Shown here: positions 31,811 through 41,253 of the stretch, piece after piece
Layout of the letters: each line of letters opens with the position of its first letter
Numbering within the stretch: position 1 is the first letter of the stretch
Assembly (NCBI RefSeq): GCF_001513975.1
Contig: NZ_KQ947990.1
Span: 118,095-182,094, forward strand
Source of the DNA: Streptomyces curacoi
GTDB lineage: Bacteria > Actinomycetota > Actinomycetes > Streptomycetales > Streptomycetaceae
Direction: 5' to 3'
DNA length: 64,000 bases
Translations under genes and position numbers: made by a program
Notes under the pieces: generated by a model
What the model was told of the DNA's origin: nothing
Seen by the model: only the letters and a program-made list of their open reading frames with translations
Database searches by the model: none

Positions 31811-32692
31811 ATGGGCAGTCACAAGGATCTGACCGGTTCCGACTCGACCGACCCCACCATGGACCCGCTGCCGACACCCGCGACCCAGGCCGGGCGGGAC
31901 GGCCTGGCCGCCGTTCTCGCGCGGCCCGGGCGGGCGCTGGTCGCGCTCGACTTCGACGGGACGCTCGCATCGATCGTGCCGGACCCGGAGAAGGCCCGGG
32001 CGCACCCGGACGCCTTGCCGGCGCTGGCCGCGCTCGCACCCAAGGTGGCCGCCGTCGCGGTGATCACCGGGCGGCCGGCCGACGTCGCCGTGCGGTACGG
32101 CGGGTTCGCCGGAGCCCCGGGACTGGAGCACCTCGTCGTGCTCGGGCATTACGGCGCCGAGCGCTGGGACGCCGTCAGCGGTGAGGTGTCCGCGCCCGAC
32201 CCCCACCCCGGCGTCGCCACCGTGCGCGCCGAACTGCCCGGCCTGCTCGACCGGGCCGGCGCCGGACCCGGCACCTGGACCGAGGACAAGGGGCACGCCC
32301 TGGCCGTGCACACGCGCCGGGCGGCCGACCCGCAGGGCACCTTCGACGCCCTGCGCGAATCCCTCACCGACCTCGCCGCCCGCAACGGCCTCATCGTCGA
32401 ACCGGGGCGGATGGTCCTCGAACTCCGGCCGCCCGGCATGGACAAGGGCGTGGCGCTCAGCGAGTACGTCCGTGAACTCGGCGCCGAGTCCGTCCTCTAC
32501 GCCGGCGACGACCTCGGCGACCTCCCCGCCTACGCCGCCGTCGACGAACTCCGCGCCGACGGCACCCCCGGCCTGCTGGTCTGCAGCGGCAGCGAGGAGG
32601 TCACCGCGCTGTCGGAGAAGGCCGATCTCGTGGTCGACGGCCCGCAGGGGGTCGTACGGCTGCTGCGGCAGATCGCCGCTCAGGCGGGCTGA
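31811..32692 (+). CDS. otsB: Trehalose-6-phosphate phosphatase
   Basis: The 293-residue HAD enzyme removes phosphate from trehalose-6-P. The nucleophile motif is LVALDFDGTLASI; further motifs are AVITGRP, a lysine in ELRPPGMDKGVAL and the metal site AGDDLGDLPAY. ATG 31811 has TAGGGT six bases upstream (leaderless). It is convergent with otsA, and the two coding regions overlap by 13 bp at their 3' ends, so opposing transcripts would run into each other. Trehalose is the main stress and spore sugar of streptomycetes. Confidence 0.92.
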   Translation: MGSHKDLTGSDSTDPTMDPLPTPATQAGRDGLAAVLARPGRALVALDFDGTLASIVPDPEKARAHPDALPALAALAPKVAAVAVITGRPADVAVRYGGFAGAPGLEHLVVLGHYGAERWDAVSGEVSAPDPHPGVATVRAELPGLLDRAGAGPGTWTEDKGHALAVHTRRAADPQGTFDALRESLTDLAARNGLIVEPGRMVLELRPPGMDKGVALSEYVRELGAESVLYAGDDLGDLPAYAAVDELRADGTPGLLVCSGSEEVTALSEKADLVVDGPQGVVRLLRQIAAQAG

Positions 32693-34173
32693 CGGGGATC
32701 CTGGTCCAGCGCGTGCAGCTGGTCCAGGAACCACTGGGCCGGCGGGAGCGCGGTGGCCGCGGCAGCCAGCCGCTTCGACCGCTCCGCCCGCTCCTCCGGC
32801 CGCATCGACAACGCCTCGTGCAGCGCCCGCGCCGTCTCCAGCACGTCGTAGGGGTTGACCGAGATCGCGTCCTCGCCCAGCTCCCAGTGCGCGCCCGCCT
32901 CACGCGACAGCACCAGCGCGCAGCCCTCGTCCGACACGACCGGCACCTCCTTCGCGACGAGGTTCATGCCGTCCCGAATGGGGTTGACCAGCGCCACGTC
33001 CGCGAGGCGGTACGCGGCGAGCGAGCGCGCGAAGTCGTCCTTGACGTGCAGCACGACCGGGGTCCAACCCGGCGTTCCGTACTGGGAGTTGATCTCCTCC
33101 GCCAGCCGCTGCACCTCGGCCGTGTAGTCGCGGTACACCGCCAGGTCCTGGCGCGAGGGGTACGCGAACGCCACATGCACCACCCGTTCCCGCCACTCGG
33201 GGTGGTCGTCGAGCAGCTGCCGGTACGCCAGCAGACCCCGCACGATGTTCTTCGACAGCTCGGTCCGGTCGACCCGCACGATCGTCTTGCGGGCGCTTCC
33301 GTCCGGCGCCTCGCCGATCTCGCGCCGCAGCGCGGCCATCCGCTCCTCGACGTCCGGCCGGCGGGAGCGGTCGCGCAGGAACTCGGCGTCGGCGCCGAGG
33401 CCGTGCACCCCGATCCAGGTGGTGCTCAGGGGCGGCCGGCCGGTCGGCGTGTGCTCGATGTGCCTGGGCTCGCTCGGCACCGGTGAGTACACGGAGATCC
33501 GCTCGGCATCGATGCCGTTCGCGCAGGCCATGAAGTCATGCGCCCACCGCCAGGTCAGGAACCCCAGCCGGTCGGCGCCCAGCATGCCCCACACCAGTTG
33601 CGCGCGGATGTCGTCCGGAAGCATCCGGAAGTACTCCGCAGGCGCCCACGGCGTGTGCGAGAAGTGGCTGATCCGCAGGTCGGGGCGGAGCTCCCGGAGC
33701 ATCCCCGGCACCAGGCACAGGTGGTAGTCCTGCACCAGCACCGCCGCACCCGGCGCCGCCTGCTCGGCCAGCGCCCCGGCGAACGCGCGGTTGTACGTCT
33801 CGTACGACGCCCACTGGCGCCGGAACTCCGCGTCGAAGACCGGCTCCAGCGGCGTCTGGTAGAGCATGTGGTGGACGAACCATAGGACGGAGTTCGCGAT
33901 GCCGTTGTAGGCGTCGGCGTGCACGTCGGCCGGGATGGCCAGCATCAGCACGCCGTCCTCCCCGACCCCGCGGCGCACCGCCTCGCGGTCCCCGTCGGAC
34001 AGCGCCGAGCACACCCACAGGGCGCCGGCGTCCGGTCCGATCGCCGACAGCCCGGAGACGACTCCGCCGCCTCCCCTCCTGGAGTGCAGCGAGCCGTCCT
34101 CGCGCACCTCGTACGAGACCGGGCCGCGATTCGACGCGACCAGCACCTTGGCAGCACCGTGCGTGGAAGCCAT
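32680..34173 (-). CDS. otsA: Trehalose-6-phosphate synthase
   Basis: The 497-residue GT20 glycosyltransferase joins glucose from a nucleotide sugar to glucose-6-P. It has the N-terminal VLVASNRGPVSYEV loop, LVQDYHLCLVPGML, the phosphate-binding RVDRTELSKNIVRGLLAYRQ and the C-terminal GMNLVAKE that binds the nucleotide sugar. ATG 34173 is chosen over the longer frame: TAGGTT lies seven bases upstream. It is transcribed towards otsB instead of with it, an unusual arrangement that may allow antisense effects on the last 13 bases. Confidence 0.93.
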   Translation of the reverse strand: MASTHGAAKVLVASNRGPVSYEVREDGSLHSRRGGGGVVSGLSAIGPDAGALWVCSALSDGDREAVRRGVGEDGVLMLAIPADVHADAYNGIANSVLWFVHHMLYQTPLEPVFDAEFRRQWASYETYNRAFAGALAEQAAPGAAVLVQDYHLCLVPGMLRELRPDLRISHFSHTPWAPAEYFRMLPDDIRAQLVWGMLGADRLGFLTWRWAHDFMACANGIDAERISVYSPVPSEPRHIEHTPTGRPPLSTTWIGVHGLGADAEFLRDRSRRPDVEERMAALRREIGEAPDGSARKTIVRVDRTELSKNIVRGLLAYRQLLDDHPEWRERVVHVAFAYPSRQDLAVYRDYTAEVQRLAEEINSQYGTPGWTPVVLHVKDDFARSLAAYRLADVALVNPIRDGMNLVAKEVPVVSDEGCALVLSREAGAHWELGEDAISVNPYDVLETARALHEALSMRPEERAERSKRLAAAATALPPAQWFLDQLHALDQDPRQPA

Positions 34174-34267
34174 ACGCCTCAACCTAGCCCGACCCGGAAA
34201 CGCTCAAACGTGCGGTTCCCCTCAGTGAGGGGCCTTTGTACGGCCGTATACGGCCGGTTTCCGGCGT

Positions 34268-35242
34268 TTACGCGACCTTCCGCGTCGCGTACTCGGCGAT
34301 CTCCACCATCGGCGGCCGTTCCTCCGTGTCCACGGAGAACGTGCGCGGCTCGAACCCGTCCTCGCCCCGCTCGAACTGCGTGAGGGAGGGCCGGATCAGA
34401 TGGCCGCGCGCCAGCCGCAGCTGGGCCGTGCGGTAGATCGCGGCGGACATCCGGCCGAGGGCCTGCCCGTCCTGGTGGCGGTGCTTGCGCACGCCCACGT
34501 CCACCTGGGCCAGGGCGTCCAGGCCCACCAGGTGCAGGGCGTCGATCAGCATGCCCAGCTCCACGCCGTATCCGACGGGGAACGGCAGCTGTTCCAGGAG
34601 GGAGCGGCGGGCCGCGTACTCGCCGCCGAGCGGCTGTACGAAACCGGCCAGCTGCGGCCAGTGCATGTTCAGCAGCGGGCGCGCCATCAGCTCGGTGACC
34701 CGGCCGCCCTGCCCGGCCGCCCCGCCGAGGGGACGGTCGTACATGCCCTTGACCAGGTCGACGTCGGGGTCGGTGAGCAGCGGGCCGACGATGCCGGAGA
34801 CGAAGTCGGAGGAGAACTCCTTCAGATCGGCGTCGATGAAGCAGATGATGTCCCCGCTGGTGACGAGCAGGGAGCGCCACAGGACCTCGCCCTTGCCGGG
34901 CACGGCCGGGATGCGCGGGAGGATCTCGTCCCGGTGCACCACGGTCGCGCCCGCGGCGGCGGCCACCTCGGAGGTGCGGTCGGTGGACCCCGAGTCGACG
35001 ACGACGATCTCGTCGACCAGGGGAACCTGCCGCATGAGGTCGTGGCGGATGACCGCGACGATGTCGCCGACCGTCTCCTCCTCGTTGAGCGCGGGCAGCA
35101 CGACGGAGACCGACCGGCCCGTGCGCTGCTTGGCGGCCAGGATCTGGTGGAGCGGGCGATCGGTCACGGACCAGGAGCGGGTGCGCAGCCAGCGCTCGAC
35201 TTCTTCCAGCACAGCCCGGGGCTCCTCACTGTTCGTGATCAC
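34268..35242 (-). CDS. gpgS: Glucosyl-3-phosphoglycerate synthase
   Basis: The 324-residue GT81-type enzyme has VVLPALNEEETVGDIV for the nucleotide sugar, VVDSGSTDRT, the metal site FIDADLKEF, and FVQPLGGEYAARRSLLEQLP. It transfers glucose from UDP-glucose to 3-phosphoglycerate, the first step to glucosylglycerate and methylglucose polysaccharides. GTG 35242 is the best start; CACGGT eight bases upstream is a weak box. It lies upstream of otsA on the same strand (94 bp), placing two osmolyte enzymes together. Confidence 0.88.
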   Translation of the reverse strand: MITNSEEPRAVLEEVERWLRTRSWSVTDRPLHQILAAKQRTGRSVSVVLPALNEEETVGDIVAVIRHDLMRQVPLVDEIVVVDSGSTDRTSEVAAAAGATVVHRDEILPRIPAVPGKGEVLWRSLLVTSGDIICFIDADLKEFSSDFVSGIVGPLLTDPDVDLVKGMYDRPLGGAAGQGGRVTELMARPLLNMHWPQLAGFVQPLGGEYAARRSLLEQLPFPVGYGVELGMLIDALHLVGLDALAQVDVGVRKHRHQDGQALGRMSAAIYRTAQLRLARGHLIRPSLTQFERGEDGFEPRTFSVDTEERPPMVEIAEYATRKVA

Positions 35243-35374
35243 AACTGCTGACCGTGTGATCCATCTCGCGGTTCGGACGACTATCTCAACTGTCCTGGCC
35301 TTCGGTTACAGTCTTGAACAACGCGGATGACCATCGCATGTCCGGCGTCAACCGTTGTTAACAACCACATACAG

Positions 35375-35529
35375 CTCATCCAGAGGGGCAGAGGGAAACG
35401 GCCCGATGAAGCCCCGGCAACCCTCCAGTCGGCTCTCGTAGCGATCACTGTCGATCGTCTCCGCGGGGCTCCCGGCTAGGGAAGGTGCCAAATCCGTCTC
35501 ACGGCGAGATGCGTCGTGAGGAAGATGAG
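35375..35529 (+). promoter_or_regulatory. SAM riboswitch (S-box, SAM-I type)
   Basis: The conserved core is present: GAGGGAAACGGCCCGATGAA, then GCCCCGGCAACC and, after a variable arm, GGAAGGTGCCAAATCC. P1 is CTCATC (35375-35380) with GATGAG (35524-35529); P4 is CTCACG (35498-35503) with CGTGAG (35515-35520). A P4 arm favours SAM-I over SAM-IV. The 3' side of P1 runs into GAGGAGAAAGGG, so ligand binding may hide the ribosome site of threonine synthase. A GTTGTTAACAAC palindrome sits upstream (35354-35365). The remaining bases of 35243-35549 hold only promoter sequence. Confidence 0.9.
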
Positions 35530-35549
35530 GAGAAAGGGCCTCGCCTCAC

Positions 35550-36839
35550 ATGGCTGTGCAGACTGTTGCAAGCACCACCGACTCCGCCAAGACCGTCGAC
35601 CTCGGTCCCGCCGCCGCTCTTTCCTGCCGCGAGTGCGGTCACCGGGTACCCCTTGGACCGGTCTTCGCGTGCGAGGAGTGTTTCGGCCCGCTGGAGATCG
35701 CCTACGACTTCTCGGCCTACGACGCCGAGGAGCTCCGCAAGCAGATCGAGGCGGGACCCGCGAACATCTGGCGCTATGCGCCCCTGCTGCCCGTCCCCGC
35801 CGACGTGGCCGACAAGCCGAACCTCAACCCCGGCTGGACCAAGCTCGTCAAGGCCGACAACCTGGCGCGCGAGCTGGGCGTGACCGGTGGTCTGTATGTG
35901 AAGGACGACTCCGGCAACCCGACGCACAGCTTCAAGGACCGGGTGGTGGCTCAGGCGCTGGAGGCGGCGCGCGCCTTCGGCTTCACGACCCTGTCGTGCT
36001 CCTCCACCGGCAACCTCGCCGGTGCGGTGGGCGCCGCGGCGGCCCGCGCCGGCTTCCGCTCCTGCGTGTTCATCCCGCACGACCTGGAGCAGGGCAAGAT
36101 CGTCATGGCCGCCGTCTACGGCGGTGACCTCGTCGGCATCGAGGGCAACTACGACGACGTGAACCGCTTCTGCTCCGAGCTGATCGGCGACCCGGCGGGC
36201 GAGGGCTGGGGCTTCGTCAACGTCAACCTGCGGCCGTACTACGCCGAGGGCTCCAAGACCCTGGCGTACGAGATCTGCGAGCAGCTCGGCTGGCAGCTGC
36301 CCGACCAGATCGTCGTCCCGATCGCCTCCGGCTCGCAGCTCACGAAGATCGACAAGGGTCTGCAGGAGCTGATCAAGCTCGGGCTCGTCGAGGACAAGCC
36401 GTACAAGATCTTCGGCGCGCAGGCCGAGGGCTGCTCGCCGGTGTCGACGGCCTTCAAGGCCGGGCAGGACGTGGTCCGCCCGCAGAAGCCGAACACCATC
36501 GCCAAGTCGCTGGCGATCGGCAACCCGGCCGACGGGCCGTACGTGCTCGACATCGCGCGGCGTACGGGTGGTTCGGTGGAGGATGTGAACGACGAGCAGG
36601 TCGTCGACGCCATCAAGATCCTCGCCCGCACCGAGGGCATCTTCGCGGAGACCGCCGGTGGTGTGACGGTGGGCGTGACGAAGAAGCTCATCGAGAACGG
36701 CGTACTCGACCCCACCAAGACCACCGTCGTCCTCAACACCGGCGACGGCCTCAAGACCCTCGACGCGGTGGCCGGCACCGGCCTCACCGCCACCATCCGC
36801 CCGAACCTGGACTCCTTCCGAGAGGCTGGCCTCGCATGA
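35550..36839 (+). CDS. thrC: Threonine synthase (SAM-riboswitch controlled)
   Basis: The 429-residue PLP enzyme turns O-phosphohomoserine into threonine. The PLP lysine is K129 in NPTHSFKDRVV; SSTGNLAGAVGAAAARAG binds the phosphate. An N-terminal zinc ribbon is formed by C27-x2-C30 and C41-x2-C44. It overlaps the sulfur-carrier start (ATGA at 36836-36839), so the two are coupled. Control by SAM makes sense because O-phosphohomoserine or homoserine is shared by threonine and methionine synthesis. I recall this as the second threonine synthase of Streptomyces (SCO4293), separate from the thr operon. Confidence 0.92.
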   Translation: MAVQTVASTTDSAKTVDLGPAAALSCRECGHRVPLGPVFACEECFGPLEIAYDFSAYDAEELRKQIEAGPANIWRYAPLLPVPADVADKPNLNPGWTKLVKADNLARELGVTGGLYVKDDSGNPTHSFKDRVVAQALEAARAFGFTTLSCSSTGNLAGAVGAAAARAGFRSCVFIPHDLEQGKIVMAAVYGGDLVGIEGNYDDVNRFCSELIGDPAGEGWGFVNVNLRPYYAEGSKTLAYEICEQLGWQLPDQIVVPIASGSQLTKIDKGLQELIKLGLVEDKPYKIFGAQAEGCSPVSTAFKAGQDVVRPQKPNTIAKSLAIGNPADGPYVLDIARRTGGSVEDVNDEQVVDAIKILARTEGIFAETAGGVTVGVTKKLIENGVLDPTKTTVVLNTGDGLKTLDAVAGTGLTATIRPNLDSFREAGLA

Positions 36840-37111
36840 GCGTGACCGTTCGCATCCCCACCATCCTGCGCACCTACACGGGCGGGCAGGCCGAGGTCGC
36901 CGCCGAAGGCGCCACCCTCGCCGAGGTCATCGCCGACCTGGAGAAGAACCACACCGGTATCGCCGCCCGGGTGCTGGACGACCAGGGCAAGCTGCGTCGG
37001 TTCGTCAATGTGTACGTGAACGACGACGACGTCCGGTTCGAGCAGGGGCTGGAGACGGCGACGCCGGACGGTGCGGGTGTCTCCATCATTCCGGCCGTCG
37101 CGGGCGGTTGA
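36836..37111 (+). CDS. CysO-like ThiS/MoaD-family sulfur carrier
   Basis: The 91-residue ubiquitin-like protein ends in the Gly-Gly tail (PAVAGG) that receives sulfur as a thiocarboxylate. Its sequence (VRIPTILRTYTGGQ, RRFVNVYVNDDDVRF, GAGVSIIPAVAGG) closely follows M. tuberculosis CysO as I remember it, which donates sulfur to cysteine synthesis from O-phosphoserine with CysM. No cysM, mec or activating enzyme is adjacent. It overlaps thrC by ATGA and so falls under the SAM riboswitch, linking sulfur donation to SAM level. Confidence 0.88.
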   Translation: MSVTVRIPTILRTYTGGQAEVAAEGATLAEVIADLEKNHTGIAARVLDDQGKLRRFVNVYVNDDDVRFEQGLETATPDGAGVSIIPAVAGG

Positions 37112-37169
37112 TACCCGCTGATACCCGCCGGTAGTAACCGTCGGTAACACTGATTACCGAGAGTTCACC

Positions 37170-37208
37170 GAATTGCCCCCTCCGTAAGAGAAGCGGAGGG
37201 GGCAATTC
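37170..37208 (+). terminator. Strong terminator of thrC-sulfur carrier operon
   Basis: GAATTGCCCCCTCCG and CGGAGGGGGCAATTC form a perfect 15-bp stem with a 9-base loop, 59 bp after the stop. Confidence 0.9.
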
Positions 37209-37572
37209 TGTGTGGTTGAGCGAGGTACAGTTGGGGAACGTGCCGCTGATCCACGGGTCGGCAGCCCTTGATTGGCCCCTGGATTCTGCTCTGCGCCCGA
37301 CAAGATGTAGCCAAAGTGTGCGCGTCTTTCGTGGCTTTTGTTCCTTTTGCCAGGTCCGACTTGACCTGAAGTCAGGGGAATTGTCCCCACATTCCCGACC
37401 GGGCGTGCCCGGATTTCTCGTCCGATTGACCTGTTGCAGACGGCAGTTGGGCAGATACATTCAGCCGCGGTCGACGCGTTCCGGCGCACGCCCCCGACCG
37501 ATGGGGGGTGAGGTCTGACCCGGATCCGCGAAGTGTGGATCTGTGCAAGGGCCAGTAATAGGGGAGTTAGGC
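37209..37572 (+). other. Long untranslated region before the cold-shock gene
   Basis: About 360 bases with no convincing gene on either strand. It is locally T-rich (37310-37350), as cold-shock leaders often are. TTGACC occurs at 37427 but has no -10 at a normal spacing. Small hairpins occur but no known riboswitch core. Confidence 0.4.
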
Positions 37573-37776
37573 ATGGCTCAGGGCACCGTCAAGTGGTTCA
37601 ACGCGGAGAAGGGGTACGGCTTCATCGCGGTCGACGGTGGTGCGGATGTTTTCGTCCACTACAGCGCGATCCAGATGGACGGCTACCGCACCCTGGAGGA
37701 AGGTCAGCGGGTCGAGTTCGAGATCTCGCAGGGCCAGAAGGGGCCGCAGGCGGACATGGTCCGCGTGGCCGGCTGA
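37573..37776 (+). CDS. Cold-shock domain protein
   Basis: The 67-residue protein is a complete cold-shock domain: GTVKWFNAEKGYGFI (RNP1 region) and DVFVHYSAI (RNP2). It binds single-stranded RNA/DNA and melts RNA structure. GGGGAG precedes ATG 37573; the slightly longer frame upstream is not needed. It stands between thrC and groEL2, the place I recall for scoF4 (SCO4295) in S. coelicolor. It has its own terminator and a long leader. Confidence 0.93.
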   Translation: MAQGTVKWFNAEKGYGFIAVDGGADVFVHYSAIQMDGYRTLEEGQRVEFEISQGQKGPQADMVRVAG

Positions 37777-37814
37777 AGCACGCGCCGACTGACTGCAGCG
37801 ACACGTTCTTCTTC

Positions 37815-37848
37815 GAAGGGCTCGTACCTCACGGGGTACGAGCCCTTC
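37815..37848 (+). terminator. Terminator of the cold-shock gene
   Basis: GAAGGGCTCGTACC and GGTACGAGCCCTTC form a perfect 14-bp stem with loop TCACGG. Confidence 0.88.
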
Positions 37849-37937
37849 GCCATGTCCGGGCATGTCGGGGCCATGTCCGGGACCCGTCGGGACCTGTTCG
37901 CGCCGGGCTGAGCGCCCCGCCCGATCCCCGAGAGCCG

Positions 37938-37964
37938 CTTGCACTCGCATGGGTCGAGTGCTAA
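37938..37964 (+). promoter_or_regulatory. CIRCE element 1 of groEL2, overlapping the promoter
   Basis: TTGCACTC-N9-GAGTGCTAA is the HrcA operator with one base lost from the left arm. It overlaps a likely promoter, TTGCAC (37939-37944), 17 bases, TAATCA (37962-37967). HrcA binding would block polymerase. Confidence 0.85.
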
Positions 37965-37973
37965 TCATTGGCG

Positions 37974-38000
37974 TTAGCACTCTGAAGGTGAGAGTGACAA
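37974..38000 (+). promoter_or_regulatory. CIRCE element 2 of groEL2
   Basis: TTAGCACTC-N9-GAGTGACAA matches CIRCE except in the right arm. It lies nine bases after the first element, inside the 5' leader. Between 38001 and the groEL2 start there is an untranslated GC-rich leader without other signals. Confidence 0.8.
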
Positions 38001-38127
38001 TGAAGGACCGGGTCGGTGAGGCCCGCAGGCCGGGTGGGGCAAGGAACCACGAGGCAGGCAGGCCGTCCGTCGCGGGCGCGGGCGCGGTCCGAAGGAATCA
38101 CCCCCAGTCCTGGAGGGACCACTTCAC

Positions 38128-39750
<1,623 letters not shown>

Positions 39751-39778
39751 TCGACCTGACGGTTGATCAACGTCCTTA

Positions 39779-39822
39779 CCGAGGGCGGCACCTCCTGTTC
39801 CGACAGGGGGTGCCGCCCTCGG
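39779..39822 (+). terminator. Terminator of groEL2
   Basis: CCGAGGGCGGCAC pairs with GTGCCGCCCTCGG, and inside CCTGT pairs with ACAGG around TCCG, giving one long hairpin. Confidence 0.9.
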
Positions 39823-39890
39823 GCGTTTCGGCAGCGGTCCGTCGGGGGGCGAGTCAGCGCCGCGGCGCCGCCCGTGGGCCGTTGATCGTC

Positions 39891-39933
39891 TGCTGCGCCG
39901 TCGTGGCTGGTCGCGCGGTTCCCCGTGCCCCTT
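39891..39933. repeat. REP-type Streptomyces repeat in the groEL2-OYE gap
   Basis: Contains GTCGTGGCTGGTCGCGCGGT and CCCCGTGCCCCTT, the same core as in the nagA insertion, here in its usual intergenic setting. The rest of the gap (39823-40077) holds a TACCAATCGGTTA half-palindrome at about 40050 but no gene. Confidence 0.6.
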
Positions 39934-40077
39934 CAGGGCGCTGTGCGTGGCCGGGGTCATAGCGCGGATGCCGTGAGATGCGGAATGTGAGGCCTCGCAT
40001 AGGTGGTTAGTTAAGGGAGTGCAACAATGCGCGCGCACATACCAATCGGTTAGCGCAGTCGTCTCCGAGGAGCCCGA

Positions 40078-41205
40078 GTGACCGTCACCACCTCTTCCGC
40101 CTCCCGTGCGGCCCAGATCCTGGGCCGTCCGACCACGATCAACGGCCTCACCGTCCCCAACCGCATCGCGATGGCGCCGATGACGCGCATGTTCTCCCCG
40201 GGCGGCGTCCCCGGCGAGGACGTCGTGTCGTACTACTCGCGTCGCGCCGCCGCCGGGGTGGGCCTGATCGTCACCGAGGGCACCTACGTCGGCCATGAGT
40301 CGGCCGGGCAGAGCGACCGCGTTCCGCGGTTCCACGGCGAGGAGCAGCTGGCGGGCTGGGCGAAGGTCGCCGAGGCGGTGCACGCGGCGGGCGGCACGAT
40401 CGTGCCGCAGCTGTGGCACATCGGCATGGTCCGCAAGCAGGGCCAGCCGCCGTTCGCGGACGCCCCCGCCGTCGGCCCCTCCGGGCTGCGCATCGGCGAG
40501 ACCGAGCCCGCCGGCAAGGCGATGACCCGGCAGGACCTGGACGACGTCATCGGCGCGTTCGCCGAGGCGGCCGCCGCGGCCGAGCGCACCGGCTTCGACG
40601 GTGTGGAACTGCACGGCGCCCACGGCTATCTGCTCGACCAGTTCCTGTGGGAGGGCACCAACCGCCGCACCGACGCCTACGGCGGCGACCCGGTCGCCCG
40701 GACGAAGTTCGCGGCGGAGATCGTGGCGGCCGTACGCGAGAAGGTCTCCGCCGACTTCCCCGTCATCTTCCGCTACTCGCAGTGGAAGCAGGAGGCCTAT
40801 GATGCCCGGCTCGCCGAGACCCCGGAGGAGCTGGAGGCCATCCTGACCCCGCTCGCCGCGGCCGGCGTCGACGCCTTCCACGCCTCCACCCGCCGCTACT
40901 GGATCCCGGAGTTCGACGGCTCGGACCTCAACCTGGCGGGCTGGACGAAGAAGCTGACCGGCAAGCCCGTCATCACTGTCGGCTCGGTCGGCCTGGACGG
41001 CGACTTCATCCGCGCCTTCGTGGGCGAGGGCTCCGCGGTCAAGGGCATCGACGACCTCCTGGACCGCCTGGAGCGCGAGGAGTTCGACATGGTGGCCGTC
41101 GGCCGGGCCCTGCTCCAGGACCCCCAGTGGGCGGCGAAGGTCCTCGGTGACCGCCTCGACGAGCTGAAGCCGTACGACGCGGCGGCGCTGAAGACGCTGA
41201 GCTGA
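40078..41205 (+). CDS. Old Yellow Enzyme-family ene-reductase, copy 1
   Basis: The 375-residue FMN-dependent TIM barrel has the family marks: PNRIAMAPMTRMFS, the substrate-anion pair in HGAHGYLLDQFLWEGTNRRTDAYGGD, FRYSQWK, and HASTRRYWIPEFDGSDLNLA. It would reduce activated C=C bonds with NAD(P)H. GTG 40078 follows GAGGAG. It is the first of two adjacent, very similar genes with only 48 bp between. Confidence 0.9.
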   Translation: MTVTTSSASRAAQILGRPTTINGLTVPNRIAMAPMTRMFSPGGVPGEDVVSYYSRRAAAGVGLIVTEGTYVGHESAGQSDRVPRFHGEEQLAGWAKVAEAVHAAGGTIVPQLWHIGMVRKQGQPPFADAPAVGPSGLRIGETEPAGKAMTRQDLDDVIGAFAEAAAAAERTGFDGVELHGAHGYLLDQFLWEGTNRRTDAYGGDPVARTKFAAEIVAAVREKVSADFPVIFRYSQWKQEAYDARLAETPEELEAILTPLAAAGVDAFHASTRRYWIPEFDGSDLNLAGWTKKLTGKPVITVGSVGLDGDFIRAFVGEGSAVKGIDDLLDRLEREEFDMVAVGRALLQDPQWAAKVLGDRLDELKPYDAAALKTLS

Positions 41206-41253
41206 CGCCGTACGCCCTTGTGGGACAGGGCAGTTGAGGGTGACGGTACGGCC

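Noticed and set aside
37209..37572. Second riboswitch before the cold-shock gene
   Set aside because: Long leader but no known conserved core.
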